Assembly (NCBI GenBank): GCA_964019055.1
Contig: OZ025212.1
Coordinates: 5,276,766 to 5,340,765, forward strand
Length of the DNA: 64,000 nucleotides
Direction: 5' to 3'
DNA from: Anthopleura xanthogrammica
Lineage: Eukaryota; Cnidaria; Anthozoa; Actiniaria; Actiniidae
Below, one piece after another: positions 37,882-49,865 of the stretch. The notes under the pieces were generated by a model. The model searched no databases, was not told where the DNA came from, and saw only the letters and a list, made by a program, of their open reading frames with translations. How positions within the stretch are numbered: position 1 is the stretch's first letter; the number at the start of each line of letters is the position of its first letter. Made by a program: the position numbers and the translations under genes.

Positions 37882-38985
37882 GCCATCAATTGAAGTCATG
37901 AATGGACAACATTGATGTACATGTACTGGCTGTCATGACAACCCAAGATCAGTTAACCTGTGCAGAGTTTTCCAGCACAAGATTGGTACTAGGTAACAAA
38001 TGTATAATTATATAAATCACAAATCTTTTGAAATAGGCATTTTTTAACAGCTTTATTTCATAATAAACAGCAATAGTGATAACTCCATGTGACGTAAGCC
38101 TTTCATGTCATTCATGTGCCAACCAGAGATGGATTGGCTGGTTAAACGGGTTGGGATATTAACATACACAATTCCATTGTTAGTAAACATGAAGTACCGC
38201 TATTAAATAGATGATTAATTGATGATTCTGACAATAACTCCCAGAAGTTAAGACAAAAAAATTTTAATTACATAAAGATTGTTAAATAAAGCAAGTCTTG
38301 ATTATTATGACGAAAAATTACTACCAGTATACTTTTTATATTCCCAGATATTTCTCTACAGTTTTATCCCTTTCAAATTATTTTTTATGTAACAATTGGT
38401 TGTACAAATATTGAATGTTTGACAAAAATCTCTAATTATGATTTAATTCATTACTCAATAGATGTATAATCCACATACCCTAGAAAAATCAGTAAAACTA
38501 TAAACGGTACTGTTTTTAATTGTATAATATTATATTATAAGCATAATTAGTAGGAATTTGATTGACTGAGTCTAAGTTTTCAAAATTGTGAAGTAAACAA
38601 TAGGACGTTTGCATGATGGCGTCATTTGACCACCACTACTAGAATGCTTGGTGAATAGTGCTAATGAACTGAACAAAAGGAAGTGTACAAGGAATACTTG
38701 TGGTAGAGGATAATGATGCCATAATGCAAATATCCTATTAAGATTAAGGGACCATTTATTATTTATTGGAGAGAAACCATTGGAGGTGATCGATGAGAGA
38801 AAAATTGGGATCTAAAATTTCAACTGAGTTTATTTTAGGGTGATTGAAAGTGAGCAGGGTACAACCAGGAAGTAAGGGGGACTTGGGATTTTGAAGTAAT
38901 TTTTTAAACTTGGATAACTAAAAGTTTTTCTCTAAATAGTGAATGGTCCCTAATACTATTTACTAGATATACTAGTCAGAAATAA
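37882..38985. other. Tail-to-tail intergenic region, ARPIN and ATP6V1D
   Basis: AT-rich 3' UTR and spacer sequence between two convergent genes. AATAAA at 38062-38067 could serve ARPIN. TTTATT at 38829-38834 (AATAAA on the minus strand) could serve ATP6V1D. No other gene seen. Confidence 0.55.
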
Positions 38986-41900
38986 CTAGGAGAACAACAA
39001 GTCTTCATCTTCATTATCATCTAACATATTTGGCGCATAATCTAAGGAATAAAAAGAAAATTAATAACTTTGGATGACATTAATTTTTATGAGCAGTAAT
39101 AGGCTCTGAGTTGGATAAAAAGGATGCATTGTGGTCTAGCTTGGGAACAAACATCTTTTGTTCATTATGTCTTATATTGTGTTGTTTGTACCCAAGCTAG
39201 ACCACAATGCATCCTGTTTATCAAACTAAGAAAATGCCTTTGGCTATAAAACTGAGCTTGAAATTGACTTCTTTCAACAAGTCTGGATATTTGGGTGACA
39301 AATGACAGTATGATCTTGGTCAACATTTTTCATTTTCAAAAACAGGGATGCCCATGGAAAAAAGTAAAGGATTTAAAAATAGGCCACGATGGATCTCTTA
39401 AAATTCAGACTTGATTGTGAGGCTATAGTTGTATGGTACTTCATGTATGGTAAAAATATGTGAATCAACAATACATTTATTGGTAGGAATAAAATAATGT
39501 ACCATATACAATGTTCCTACCTTTCGGCTTAACAAAAAATTTTTTGGTAGCAATGCTGGTTGGTACAACTTCACTACTCAACAACATTATCATTGAATCT
39601 ACAACAATATATCTACTGATCCTTTCAAGATTTAATGCAATTTTGAAACATTATATTCCAGAGAGCCTTGGTATAATGCTAAAATTCTATTATCTTGAAT
39701 GTAGCCTATTAATGTGGAAGGTGGTTGCTGGTATATAGTTTAAAAGTTTAATCTCCAGTCCTGACAATTTAATTTTAATCCAAACGGCAGCAATATGTCA
39801 CAATATCAAACTCTGTACAGGATTAAAAGAATAACGTTGACTTACCTCCTGCTTCAAGAATTCCTTTTTCAATTTTTGCTTTTTCTGCCTTATCTCTTAT
39901 AGCCTTTTTCTTCTCTTGAATTTTCTTCAACCTTGATAACAAAATGTATATTTAACAACTAGACCTGCAGCCCCAATGGACCATGAGGGCGAAAGGTCTA
40001 ACTGTTTTAATATAAATCTACTAACAATTATTGGTCAAATAAATGATTGTTTTTGCCAATGTCTTAGCTTTCAAAACTGGCCTTTTTCGCTACTTGTGGT
40101 CTATTACTAAAAAAGTTTTGCTAAAATTTTGAGAACAGAATAAACAAATCAAGTCAATAAAATTATACGAAAGTTAGTACGATTGTATGCCAATTCAACA
40201 ACAATGTCCGAACTTTTTGGTGACCGTAATGACCATGTGAAAGCATATTGCCGAAAAGGTGGATTGCCCCTTCTCAAAACTATCTTGGATGCAAGGCTGA
40301 AATGAAACAGAAAAGAAATCACACTTTTTCTCAATGGAATTTGTGGCACTGCTTTTGTATTTCCATGTTACCCTTGCATTCAAGATACTTTTGAGAAAAG
40401 TCTTATTTTAATTCTTTCTTACCTGTAAAATTCTTCTCTTTCCCGTTCATCTAATTCACCAAGAATGTAACTGATTGTGGCTTCTATTCTGGGAATGATT
40501 ACTGAAAAATTAAAACAACATTAGTAAAGGCTGGCACACACTAGGCATCAAGTCTCCGATATTGTCAACTTTTGTATAGGGGTATTTTCCCTCCTGGGTA
40601 CTGTGGAATTTCTGTGAAAAACCTAGTCCCCACATGAATAATGTCGTTGCAAAATGTCACACCAATTCAAACTGGTTTGAATTCATGCAACCTGTTGCAG
40701 GGATACAATGAGTGAAAGTGGCGTTGTCGCATGTGTGTACACACCGGGGGTATTGTCCCTGTATCGTGTTGTAGCGACTTGATGCCTAGTGTGTGTCAGC
40801 CTTAAAGAATAGTTTGTGTAATGTTTCTTATTGCACATAAAAACCCATAACAAAGTTTATACTTAGTTAGTGATGAATATTACATTATAGAAAATTTTCC
40901 CCTCCCTCATACAGGGAAAGAACAGTCTCTCTCCATTTTTCCCCTAGGTGAGAGGGGTAGGGTTGGCCACATACAGACTACTTACTAGACTACAACTCAC
41001 CATGTTCAATAGCATTCACCCTACGGTTGGTAACCTTAATGGCTTCATCCAGAGTTACAAATGAGGTCTGAAAGACAAAAAATGAGATGAAATCTTGAAT
41101 CCAATGAAAGCGAAAGAGAATTTAGGGTAAGTATACACTAAAACCTTTGGTAAAGAAAATAAGAAAATAAGAAAATCAGCAAAATATACAGTATATTTTG
41201 GGGGAACAGACATTTTTTAACTTGGACATAATGTTTTCCGATTTCAAAAAATGAGTCAATCCCTAGAGTATCATTTCTTTGTTTAATGGTTGTGCATGAG
41301 AATGTGACACATGAATATCATTGATACAACTCAAACAAAGCATCTTATTCTCAAGAGAATGACACATGATCTGAAACTGGAAAACATTAAGCTAAAGAGG
41401 TATATTTCGAGACCTTTGTTCATCAAGAGGGACATTAAGTTAACATTACCAATAAAAATAACCAATAAGATGGTAGTTCAGAAACTGACCTGCAACGATG
41501 CAAGCTCCACAAGAAGCTTTACAGCCTTTCCATACACTTCCTGGCACTTGCTCACTTGTTGACCTCCTCTTGATAATCCTGTCAACTCATAACCTGTAAA
41601 ATACAGTGCAATAGTCAATTCTCGTCTTGCAGACACCCTAGTATTACATACACCTCACTATTGAGGACAGGACAAAAATCTCAAGTGAAAAATATTGACA
41701 AAAAAATGAATGTAATTAACTCTTGCTATGGTGGGTGCTTGTAAATTATGGACAGTAAGTGATGGTCCTGAAGGTGTCTGCTGTAATGAGAGTTGACTGT
41801 ACATAATAGAGTGCAAACAATATATCTGTGAAATACAAATTACTAAATAGCACTAAATAGTGATAATTAAACAATAGAAAACAATAGAATTTGCACAAAA

Positions 41901-43164
41901 TTGTACTATTTAGTAAATACTAATGTCTCACGGATATATATTGGTTGCACTCTATATATAGCTAACTATTATAATAAATTTATTTCAAATCTAAATTAGC
42001 TATCAATACAATTTCAAAATTCAAATTCTTGTCAGTACACATATATCTAACTATTAACTTACTGTTAGTCCCATCAGAATGGGCTTCAAAAATTGGTAAC
42101 TGGACACCTGAAAAAGATAGTTCCCAGTTTATTTTATAGATACAGACTCGTAGCCAGTGAACGCAATGCATTTTGGCCTAGCTTTGGTGCAAGCACAAAT
42201 GGTCTAGGAGACGAAAAGGCTGTTACTTAAAGGTAAGGTGACACACATGAGGATAGATCTCTTTCACATGACCTCAAAGCAGCTCATTTTGGAGGACAAA
42301 ACAAAAGAATTTCAATCTCCTGAGAATTGGAACCTATTGTTTTGTCCTCCAAATTGAGCTGCATTCCGACATGCGGCAAGGGGTCAATAGAGAGTACAGG
42401 GTTGAATAGCGCTGTACCTGCTACATTATCCTTCCTCATTCTGATCTTAGTTTGAGCTTTGTCGACATTCTCCAAGACACCAGTACTGAAATGAACAAGA
42501 AAAAAATTGCATATCTTATCTATACTTTTAACAAGTAACAATGTTATATATTCTTAGTTAGGTTTTTTTGAAATTCCACACAAAATATTTTTGAAAACTG
42601 GCTGATATTTTGGAATTTCATTAGTTAGTATGACATGAGAAGTCATGTGACACGCTCTTGTTTATTACTACGATTGCGTTTTTAGGCAGTGTCTCCACGA
42701 ATTTAGAAGAATATATGACAAAAAATCACTCGTAATAATGATAAATATATAAATACCTGAAATCTCCTGCAGCAAAATTGGCTTCAGCGAGGGAAAAAGT
42801 CGCTTCCTTCATGATTTCACCCATCAAATGTTTGGTCTCATGAAAAATAACAAATTGGTTTTAAAATCGTGTTTTACAGAATAGATATAGACTTACGGCT
42901 TAGATGTGTAGAAAACTCTAGATATTTACCTCTATGATCTTCTTTAAAATCTTCCTGAATCGTAAAGTCAAGGCATCTGCTTTTTTCTTCAGTAAACTGT
43001 GTCCTTTCTGGGCCCCCTTGAGTCTTGCCTTCATCACGGTCAAAGCCCTGAGTTTTGAACAGGGATTTTAGCATCTTTTAAAATTCTAAATGCGTTCAAA
43101 ATTATATATATGATAATACTTACATTCTAGATGGGAAAACGTTGATTCTATCTTTTCCAGACAT
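38986..43164 (-). CDS. ATP6V1D: V-type proton ATPase subunit D
   Basis: Subunit D is the central rotor shaft of the V1 sector, coupling ATP hydrolysis to proton pumping into endosomes, lysosomes and secretory vesicles. Ten exons (minus): 43124-43164, 42930-43047, 42757-42836, 42418-42485, 42063-42107, 41490-41593, 41001-41067, 40423-40501, 39846-39931 and 38986-39041. Splice sites are canonical and phases continuous, giving 247 residues, the same length as I recall for the human protein. The N-terminus [20 protein letters not shown] and the segments [33 protein letters not shown] and [17 protein letters not shown] match the family closely. The product is almost entirely long antiparallel coiled coil and ends in an acidic [11 protein letters not shown]. 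Introns carry three foldback elements, one of them 28 bases from a splice donor. Confidence 0.97.
39121..39218. mobile_element. Foldback family C copy in the last ATP6V1D intron
   Basis: The left arm AGGATGCATTGTGGTCTAGC TTGGG and the right arm CCCAAGCTAGACCACAATGC ATCCT are perfect complements over about 25 bases. Short spacer. Same family as 31377-31518. Confidence 0.8.
40525..40806. mobile_element. MITE with about 27-bp terminal inverted repeats
   Basis: The left end AAGGCTGGCACACACTAGGC ATCAAGTC is complemented by GACTTGATGCCTAGTGTGTG TCAGCCTT at the right. The internal 220 bp has no open frame. In ATP6V1D intron 7, about 25 bases upstream of the exon 8 acceptor in transcript sense. Confidence 0.82.
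41214..41410. mobile_element. Foldback family B copy in ATP6V1D intron 6
   Basis: The right end GAAAACATTAAGCTAAAGAG GTAT is the reverse complement of the family start ATACCTCTTTAGCTT. Internal phrases AACAAAG, GAATGACACATG and TCTGAAA are shared with the other copies. Lies between exons 6 and 7. Confidence 0.75.
42254..42390 (-). mobile_element. MITE family A, minus-oriented copy in ATP6V1D intron 4
   Basis: Contains GAATTTCAATCTCCTGAGAA and CTCCAAATTGAGCTGCATTC, and ends GCAAGGGGTCAATA. It ends 28 bases from the exon 4 donor (42417). The plus-oriented copy at 27495 also lies almost against a splice donor. Confidence 0.75.
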
Positions 43165-44553
43165 TTTTCAAAAGGGAGAAAAATTGTCAAGAAATTTCGA
43201 TATGTGAATCAAGAAATGTATGGATGACTTTGGGTCTGTCGGAATTACTCGGTCAATTTTCGGATGGGGTTCGGAGTTTAGTAACCAGGCCTATATTGTC
43301 ACCACAGGAAGACCAACTATAAGAGGAGAATGTTAACCTACATAATTTCTCATTTCATTTTACGAGACCTTTTTAACAAACAGCATGAAAAGGCTGCCTA
43401 AATTCTTAATGGTAAAGGTGGTATTAAAAAACTATTCACCACTCATTTTGTTTTTGAGGTGTCAAAATATTGGGACACAAGAAGATTTGGGACCCCATTG
43501 ACCTGAAAAAAATGACCCCATAATAGAACAAGTTCACCAATCTTGTTTAAATATTTTATTGCTTTTCTTGTTTTGTTTTTAGATTGTAAGCTATATAGCT
43601 ACAAATTGATAACTGTTTATAGTTTAAAGAGTATTGAAAAAAAATTGTGTCCAAATCCTAATTCATTAGCAAAAAAAATACAATACAGGAAAATCATAAT
43701 CTAAGGAGAATTGCTATAGAAAATTATTGTCTACCTATATTAATGTCTACTTCACTTGATAGTCTATATTCACAGGTTAAATGATATTGCATAAATCAGA
43801 TTTTTCTAGACTATCCCTTGAATCCCATCAAAGACTGCATTCACAGAAAAATAAACACAATGACAAGACTAATGATTGGAAGATTCATAGGTTCTTAGAC
43901 AACTTCCATTTGTTAAAGTATGTGTTTTCTCTGAAAGATATAGATGTAGTCTCTAGTTATTTTGGAAAACCCTTTTAATGAGAAATAATAATTTTAGGAT
44001 AGAAAACCATTACAGAAATACAGCCACACTGAAAATTAATTGGCTTTTTAATATAACTTAAATAGAGATATCACTCTTAAGTACTCATGTTAGTAACTGT
44101 AATTGTAGGAAAATGATTAAAATGTGTTTCCTTGTTGAGCTTGGAGAATAAATGAAATTTGATGGATAAACTCTCTTTGTTAATGACTAGTGGTTACTAG
44201 TTGGGACTGTGTTGATGTGTTGAAAACAGCAAGTGAAGAAGAAAGAAAGCTTTTTTAACTGACGAAGGACTGAAATGTCAGTACAGTTTCTAACTTTTTT
44301 ACACTGTTTAAGTTTCCTTCTTATTCACTTGTTCTATCTCACTTTGCTGACCACATAGGAACACTTGCCAAATATTCTTAAATGCCATCAATATTACACA
44401 TCACTCTTCACTACTCATGCACAAAGCTCCCAAGTGAGGCTAAGAGGGCAGTACAAAAGACAAATCTAAGTTCTTGATTGAAAAAAGAGATGCTTTGTGC
44501 TTGAATGGGAATATGATAATATTAAAAATGGCATCACGCTAGAATGGATATTT
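43165..44553. other. Intergenic region, ATP6V1D promoter side and TMED10 3' side
   Basis: Spacer between the ATP6V1D start and the TMED10 stop, which are on the same strand. No exon found. At 44258-44285 the sequence contains CTGACGAAGGACTGAAATGT, reminiscent of the hammerhead-like core in Penelope-type element termini; see findings. Confidence 0.45.
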
Positions 44554-46141
44554 CTACTCAATTAATTTCTTAGCAATAAAGAATCTTCTTAAGTAGAATA
44601 ACTGCCATGTTGCCAGTCCAAACAAGCACAGAATAGAGAACAATGAGAAGTATAACACTCTGGAGTTTGTTGATTCTGAAAAAGAAAAAAAATATGCTTT
44701 AGCATACAAAAATATATCTCAAGACTGTCTTCATTGACTTCATGGTCCTCAAGTTTGGCAGAACTATTTGCAATGAAAGCGGTCTACAAATGCAACAATT
44801 TCGAGGGATTGATATACGTAATCTAGATATGTTTCTTCTGGTATAATTTCAATCAATTCTCTTACCATTAGTATCTCTCATTTCCTGTTCTCTCTGTCTC
44901 ATATAAGCAAAGTCATTAACAACTGCATCTGCTAAGTCTTCCAGCCTTTTAAGTTCTATTTCCATTGGCTTAAGTTTTTCTGCTTTTCCAAGCTAAGAAC
45001 AAAGATATTGAGGTTATAGTTAGTATATCCAGTTTTCTGTGGACAGTAAGGTAGTTCGTTAAAAAGTTTTTTGGTGTAGGTAAGGAGTTGGTTAAACAAA
45101 AAATGCTATTAGCTATCTTATTGGAGTAACAATATTTGTCGATGAAACAATATTTGTATCATGATCATCCGGGATGTAGTCCTGAGAAGGTCTGTTTGAT
45201 ATTAGCTATCTTATAGGTCCCTATGTAGTTGAGTTGGTTGGTGGATTAAGATAGGTGAAGAGGTCTTAGGGATAGTGGTGAGTTGGTTAATGGGTAATAT
45301 ACTTACGTCCTCGTAGTTCTTGGCTTCAACACCATGTTTAATATTTATATAGATTTCACGATCACTTCCACCACTATGGGTAGCTAAACAAAAACAAAAC
45401 AAAAATATTCTTAAACACAAATGCTAATATCTAATCAGATTGAGTTATCTGATCCACATGATTAAATTCCTAAAAATTCAAAGAAATTTCTCATTATATT
45501 TAAATACATTTTACAACTCTTTAGTTTAAATACTAAATACATGTATCTGAACTCATAAAAAAAGTGCTTTGTTTGGGAATACAGGTGTGATGAAAGCTGC
45601 ATTCGATAATTATATATCCTTCTACGTGTACAACCAACTACACAAGCATCAAGCGTCTGTATGCCTGTCTGGAAGAACTACCTTCAGTATCTGAGCAATA
45701 CCTTACAGAAAAATGGTTAAATCAAATTTGGCTACGTACCTTCACTTTCAAAACATACTTCATACATCTCATAATCATCAGTAGTAAAAGCAAACTTTCC
45801 TTTTGTTGCCTCCTCTTTAGAGTACAAAACATGGCCTGTAGACTCGGTCACCTAATGCCCAATAACACTGCGTTAGAAACCGGTTATAGATACACACACG
45901 CGAGCAGTAGAGATGGATCTCTTTAATTATCTGCAGGTATCAAAATCAACCTTACCTTGAGATTTGTTTTCTGATGCGGAGCCTCGGATAGTCTGTACTC
46001 TCCAGTCACCAACACATCCTTGTGGACGTCTTCTTTCAAGCACTTTCTCGCGCCCGAAGGTAGTGTAAATGACAACGAACTAACCAATAAAATAACATCA
46101 CAGATAACTAAACAGAGTAGTGAGAATATAAGAGACTTCAT
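44554..46141 (-). CDS. TMED10: p24-delta cargo receptor (TMED10 orthologue)
   Basis: p24 proteins cycle between ER and Golgi in COPII and COPI vesicles and select cargo, notably GPI-anchored proteins. Five exons (minus): 45956-46141, 45740-45851, 45307-45383, 44866-44992 and 44554-44675, with phases 0,1,0,1, giving 207 residues. A signal peptide (about 1-24) precedes a GOLD domain opening [20 protein letters not shown] and closing [19 protein letters not shown], with the two disulfide cysteines. A coiled coil ([20 protein letters not shown]) follows. Residues 174-196 span the membrane, and the tail [11 protein letters not shown] carries the FF COPII signal and the KK COPI signal. The close tail match supports TMED10 orthology. 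It shares a 474-bp divergent promoter with the paralogue on the plus strand. Confidence 0.95.
45165..45192 (-). repeat. Short fragment of a dispersed retroelement end
   Basis: The phrase GATCATCCGGGATGTAGTCC followed by TGAGAAGG looks like the far side of the repeat whose other part ends this window (63950-64000). Based on recollection of common cnidarian repeats; weak. Confidence 0.3.
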
Positions 46142-46615
46142 GGTGGAAGGGGATGAACTTCTGTACGTTTTTTAGAGGGATTTTTCGCTTCCAAGATGGC
46201 AGCGACGTGGCAGAAGAACCGCAAAGACACTCATCCGGGATACTAAAACACTCCGCTGACTATTACACACGGGCTCCTCACAACACAGGTAGCCCAACAC
46301 TCAATACATTAGAATTTCAAAATGGCGGACGAAAGTGGAAAAAAGTGTTTGGCAATCTTTGCAAAGAAATCACCCCTTATTCTCAAAATTAGGAAAAAGA
46401 AACAATTTTTTAGGATGCATTCAATCTTTCTGTTGGCAGAGATAAATTTTTGGTTCAATTTTACCAAGTTTCCTAGGTTTCTGGTCTTAACATGTAATGC
46501 TTGGGATGCCTTTGTTTCTTGAGCAGGTAAAATTCTTCATTCTTTTAGTACCAGTTATTAGAGATACCATTGCGTTTCCTAGTTAAAAAGCTGCTTTTGA
46601 TACTACTGTTTCACC
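46142..46615. promoter_or_regulatory. Bidirectional promoter between the two p24 genes
   Basis: 474 bp separate the two start codons. Two YY1-like motifs are present, CAAGATGGCAGC at 46192-46203 and AAAATGGCGGAC at 46319-46330, as is common in TATA-less housekeeping promoters. No clear TATA box. Shared control is inference from the arrangement. Confidence 0.6.
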
Positions 46616-49600
46616 ATGAGAGTTCCTTGTTTAGTCCAGTTGGCCGTACTTTTAATCATCTGTAATACAAGTCACCTTGCTCAGTCCATTTCTTTTTCTC
46701 TCAGAGCTGGTACGAAGAAATGTTTCATGGACGGCGCTAAGAATGATATACCAGTGAAAGGAGAATATTCTGTCTCTCATAATGATCGTTTTGCAGTCAA
46801 ACTAACGGTAAGCTGAGCAGAATTTTATCAGATGATGATTACAATAATTAAAGTGTGAAAAATATAGCCCATAGTGTATTGGATATATAATAAGTTAATA
46901 TATTTTTCTTACTTGATTTTGAACTAAAAACACAAAAACATGTGGTAAGAGAAAGAAAGGTTAAAAAGTGAAATAATGAAGTAATTCCCAAAGAAAATAA
47001 ATTTCCAATTCACTCAACCCAATCCATTAATCAAAGCATAAAATTGAATGCTTTTGAGAGAGAAGTCTCAGAAAAAGCTCTTTATGTCATGCAATTCATA
47101 GAGACTTTGTACAAAGGATTGGTCTTGATTATTACTCGTAAATCAAATGGAACATATGAATGAATGAATGAATGACTGAAAATGGGAATTCTTTCCTAAC
47201 ATTTACTTATATTTAAGGCACATTTGTTAGCCACACAGTTTTCAATCTTGAGTATTTGATCAAAAGTCAATGCATTATCCACCATTGCATGAATGAAAAA
47301 ATGCAATCACAGGGTTCAAAATAACGGCCGGTCAACAGTCAATGTCCAGCCAAATTTGGTACTTGACTGGTCAAATATGGTCAAAATAAATGGACATGTT
47401 GACTGGTGATATTTGAAAAAAAAAATGTAAATATATTATATGCTGGACATCTTGACCTGCATATGACTGGCCATTATTTTGAGCCCTGAATCAAATGAAT
47501 GGAAGAAAGAATGGAAGAATGAACAAATGATTTTGAGTGTCAAGGAATTTAGCAAATAGCAAATAAATACACCTTATTATGGAAAGTGTACTAGAAAAAT
47601 AAATTTTTGTATTTTTTTCCTCTCAGATAAAAGATGCTCGTCCTGAAGTTAATGATCTGCTTTACAACAAGGATAATGCTGATAGTGGGAAGTTTGCATT
47701 CACATTTGATTTTGATGGGGTTATGGAGATTTGCTTTGAAAATGAAGGTACTAACAAGCATATTTTTTTGTTTCACTATTTCTGATAACTTATTTGGACC
47801 TCAAGCTGAGAAAGAAAAGTTGAAATAATTTTTTTGCTGCTTTCAATCTTACAAATCAAACTAGATGCAAATCATCCTGACTCGATTGACTGATCGAGAG
47901 CAAATAGAACAAATGTGGGCGGACATGCCAATATCGCTTTTAAAACAAATCTCTCATTTACATTCAGATTTAGTTCACAAGAATAATTATGTAATCTGGA
48001 TATTGTAATGACTAGATGGCAGAACAATACAATCATTTTACATTAGAAAGAATTCAATTCCCGAGAGTAAAGGGATTTTATTGTTCTGCCATCCAACCAC
48101 AGGTAACCCAAACTGTATTATGAATGCAACCATGTGATGGTTCCAAAACCTCTATTTCAGAACTAGCTTTGGTAATATTCGAGTTCATAGATATTTAGTG
48201 GTTGTAGAAACTTGAAGCATGATGTAATGTAATTGAAAATGGAATTAAATTAGTAAAATAAATTTAGGAATAATGAGTTCATTCTTTTTGCTGTTTTTAG
48301 CCCCAGCAGGAAGTGGAGCTGATCGTATTGTGTCACTAAATGTGTTACTTGGTTTCGAAACAAAGAACTACAAAGATGTAAGTTTCAGTACATCCATATT
48401 GGTCTTACATCTATGCTAGTTATAAGGAATACTTCAGTTGCCGGCTACTTGTAATGACTTGAAAAAATATGCCTTGAGCCTGATTTATGCTAGTGTCGTA
48501 ATTGTAATTATATGCAGAATCAGTTACTAGTGTACCACTCATTAACAGTGATATTGTGTTTTTGTTACACCTAAGTGATAAATGTGATACTGAGACTGCA
48601 TATATTGCTTACAATTACAACGCTAGTGTGAACCAGGCATTAAAATTGTGTGTATAGTTGTTGTAGGGATGATACATTGTGCAATGCAGTTGTCAGTTGC
48701 TGTAATCTGTTGTGAAAAGATGAATTAAGCTTTCCTTCATGCAGTGCTACACACAACAAAAATTGTGAGACAACCCCTGTAAACTGTGCAATTCTCCAGC
48801 AACTTGTCTCACCATGGCATTGCAAGACAAACTACTCAGAAAATTGCAGTGTAACAGGGCCTTTAATTCTTATTTTTGGAGGCACTGATATTTTCTGAAA
48901 TTTAGTTCAATTTTTAAACTTCTTGTTACCAGCTTGCCACAGCCCAGAAACTTGCCCCTGAGGAAGCAAATGTGATGAGGCTGTCTGACATGTCCCAGCA
49001 TCTTATTAAGAGTTTTGGTTGGCTTATTGTGAAAGGAGATGAAAGGCACCTAGCTAATGGTAAGTTAATGTTATTACACAATTGGGAATCAAGATTGTCT
49101 AGTGGTAGTGCACTTGCCCCTCTCACATATAGGGTCTTGAGGTCAATTCCTGGACTCAGCATGATGTGCCAATTGAGTTTGTTAGGTCTCTCCCTTGATT
49201 TGTTGGCTTTTCTTAAGGTTTTCCAGTTTTCCTCCCTCTCCAAATACAATGTGTGAGTTAGCCATGCCCTGACTTTGATCAGCCCAGAGGTTGTTTCAGG
49301 GTTCAATCTGTGAGTTAGCCATGCCCTGACTTTGATCAGCCCAGAGGTTGTTTCAGGGTTTGATCTGTGAGCTAGCCATGCCCTGCTTTGATCAGCCCAG
49401 AGGTTGTTTCAGGGTTTGATCTGTGAGCTAGCCATGCCCTGACTTTGATCAGCCCAGAGGTTGTTTCAGGGTTCAATCTGTGAGCTAGCCATGCCCTGAC
49501 TTTGATCAGCCCAGAGGTTGTTTCAGGATTCAATCTGTGAGTTAGCCATGCCCTGACTTTGATCAGCCCAGAGGTTGTTTCAGGGTATTAATAAAATTCA

Positions 49601-49800
49601 AAGCAACAACATTACATATCAAACATAATACAATAAATCTGAACTAATACAATTCTTTTTTTAAATTTTCTTTCAATTCAGAATCCACCAGTGGCCGTAT
49701 ATTATACCTAGGAATATTTCTTAGTTTACTGTTTGTGGCGTTAACTGCTGGACAACTCATCTACCTGCACAGATTCTTTTCTTCCAAGAAGCTCATATAA
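46616..49800 (+). CDS. Diverged p24-delta family protein, TMED10-like paralogue
   Basis: Five exons: 46616-46807, 47627-47747, 48301-48377, 48933-49059 and 49682-49800, giving 211 residues. Intron phases (0,1,0,1) and the lengths of exons 3 and 4 (77 and 127 nt) equal those of the neighbouring TMED10. A signal peptide (about 1-24) is followed by a GOLD domain (SISFSLRAGTKKCFMDGAKN ... KFAFTFDFDGVMEICFEN) that keeps both cysteines. Residues about 175-196 span the membrane. The tail HRFFSSKKLI retains FF and KK but lacks the final Glu. The coiled-coil segment has diverged strongly: the conserved [20 protein letters not shown]-like block of TMED10 is replaced by KSFGWLIVKGDERHLANEST. AATAAA lies at 49845-49850. 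Likely a cargo-selective p24; substrate unknown. Confidence 0.92.
47310..47488. mobile_element. MITE family F copy in p24-paralogue intron 1
   Basis: The ends CAGGGTTCAAAATAACGGCC and GGCCATTATTTTGAGCCCTG are inverted. The interior repeats GACTGGTCAAAT-like words. A second copy is at 49866-50025. Confidence 0.75.
48476..48640. mobile_element. MITE family E copy, about 165 bp
   Basis: The left arm GCCTGATTTATGCTAGTGTC GTAATTGTAA is complemented by TTACAATTACAACGCTAGTG TGAACCAGGC. A half copy of the same family is at 59657-59716. In intron 3 of the p24 paralogue. Confidence 0.75.
49085..49585 (+). repeat. SINE fused to about six 57-bp minisatellite units
   Basis: A tRNA-like head (TTGTCTAGTGGTAGTGCAC, then GGTCAATTCCTGG) and body (GTTAGGTCTCTCCCTTGATT) occupy 49085-49250. 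From 49253 the unit GTGAGTTAGCCATGCCCTGA ... CAGAGGTTGTTTCAGGG repeats about six times with very few differences. In the last intron of the p24 paralogue. Confidence 0.88.
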
Positions 49801-49865
49801 TAACCACAATACAACAAAGAAATATGAAGTTATGACAGTTTAATAATAAATTATAAAATACGACA

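Noticed and set aside
48926..49306. 126-residue minus-strand open frame
   Set aside because: Antisense shadow of p24-paralogue exon 4 and the following SINE.
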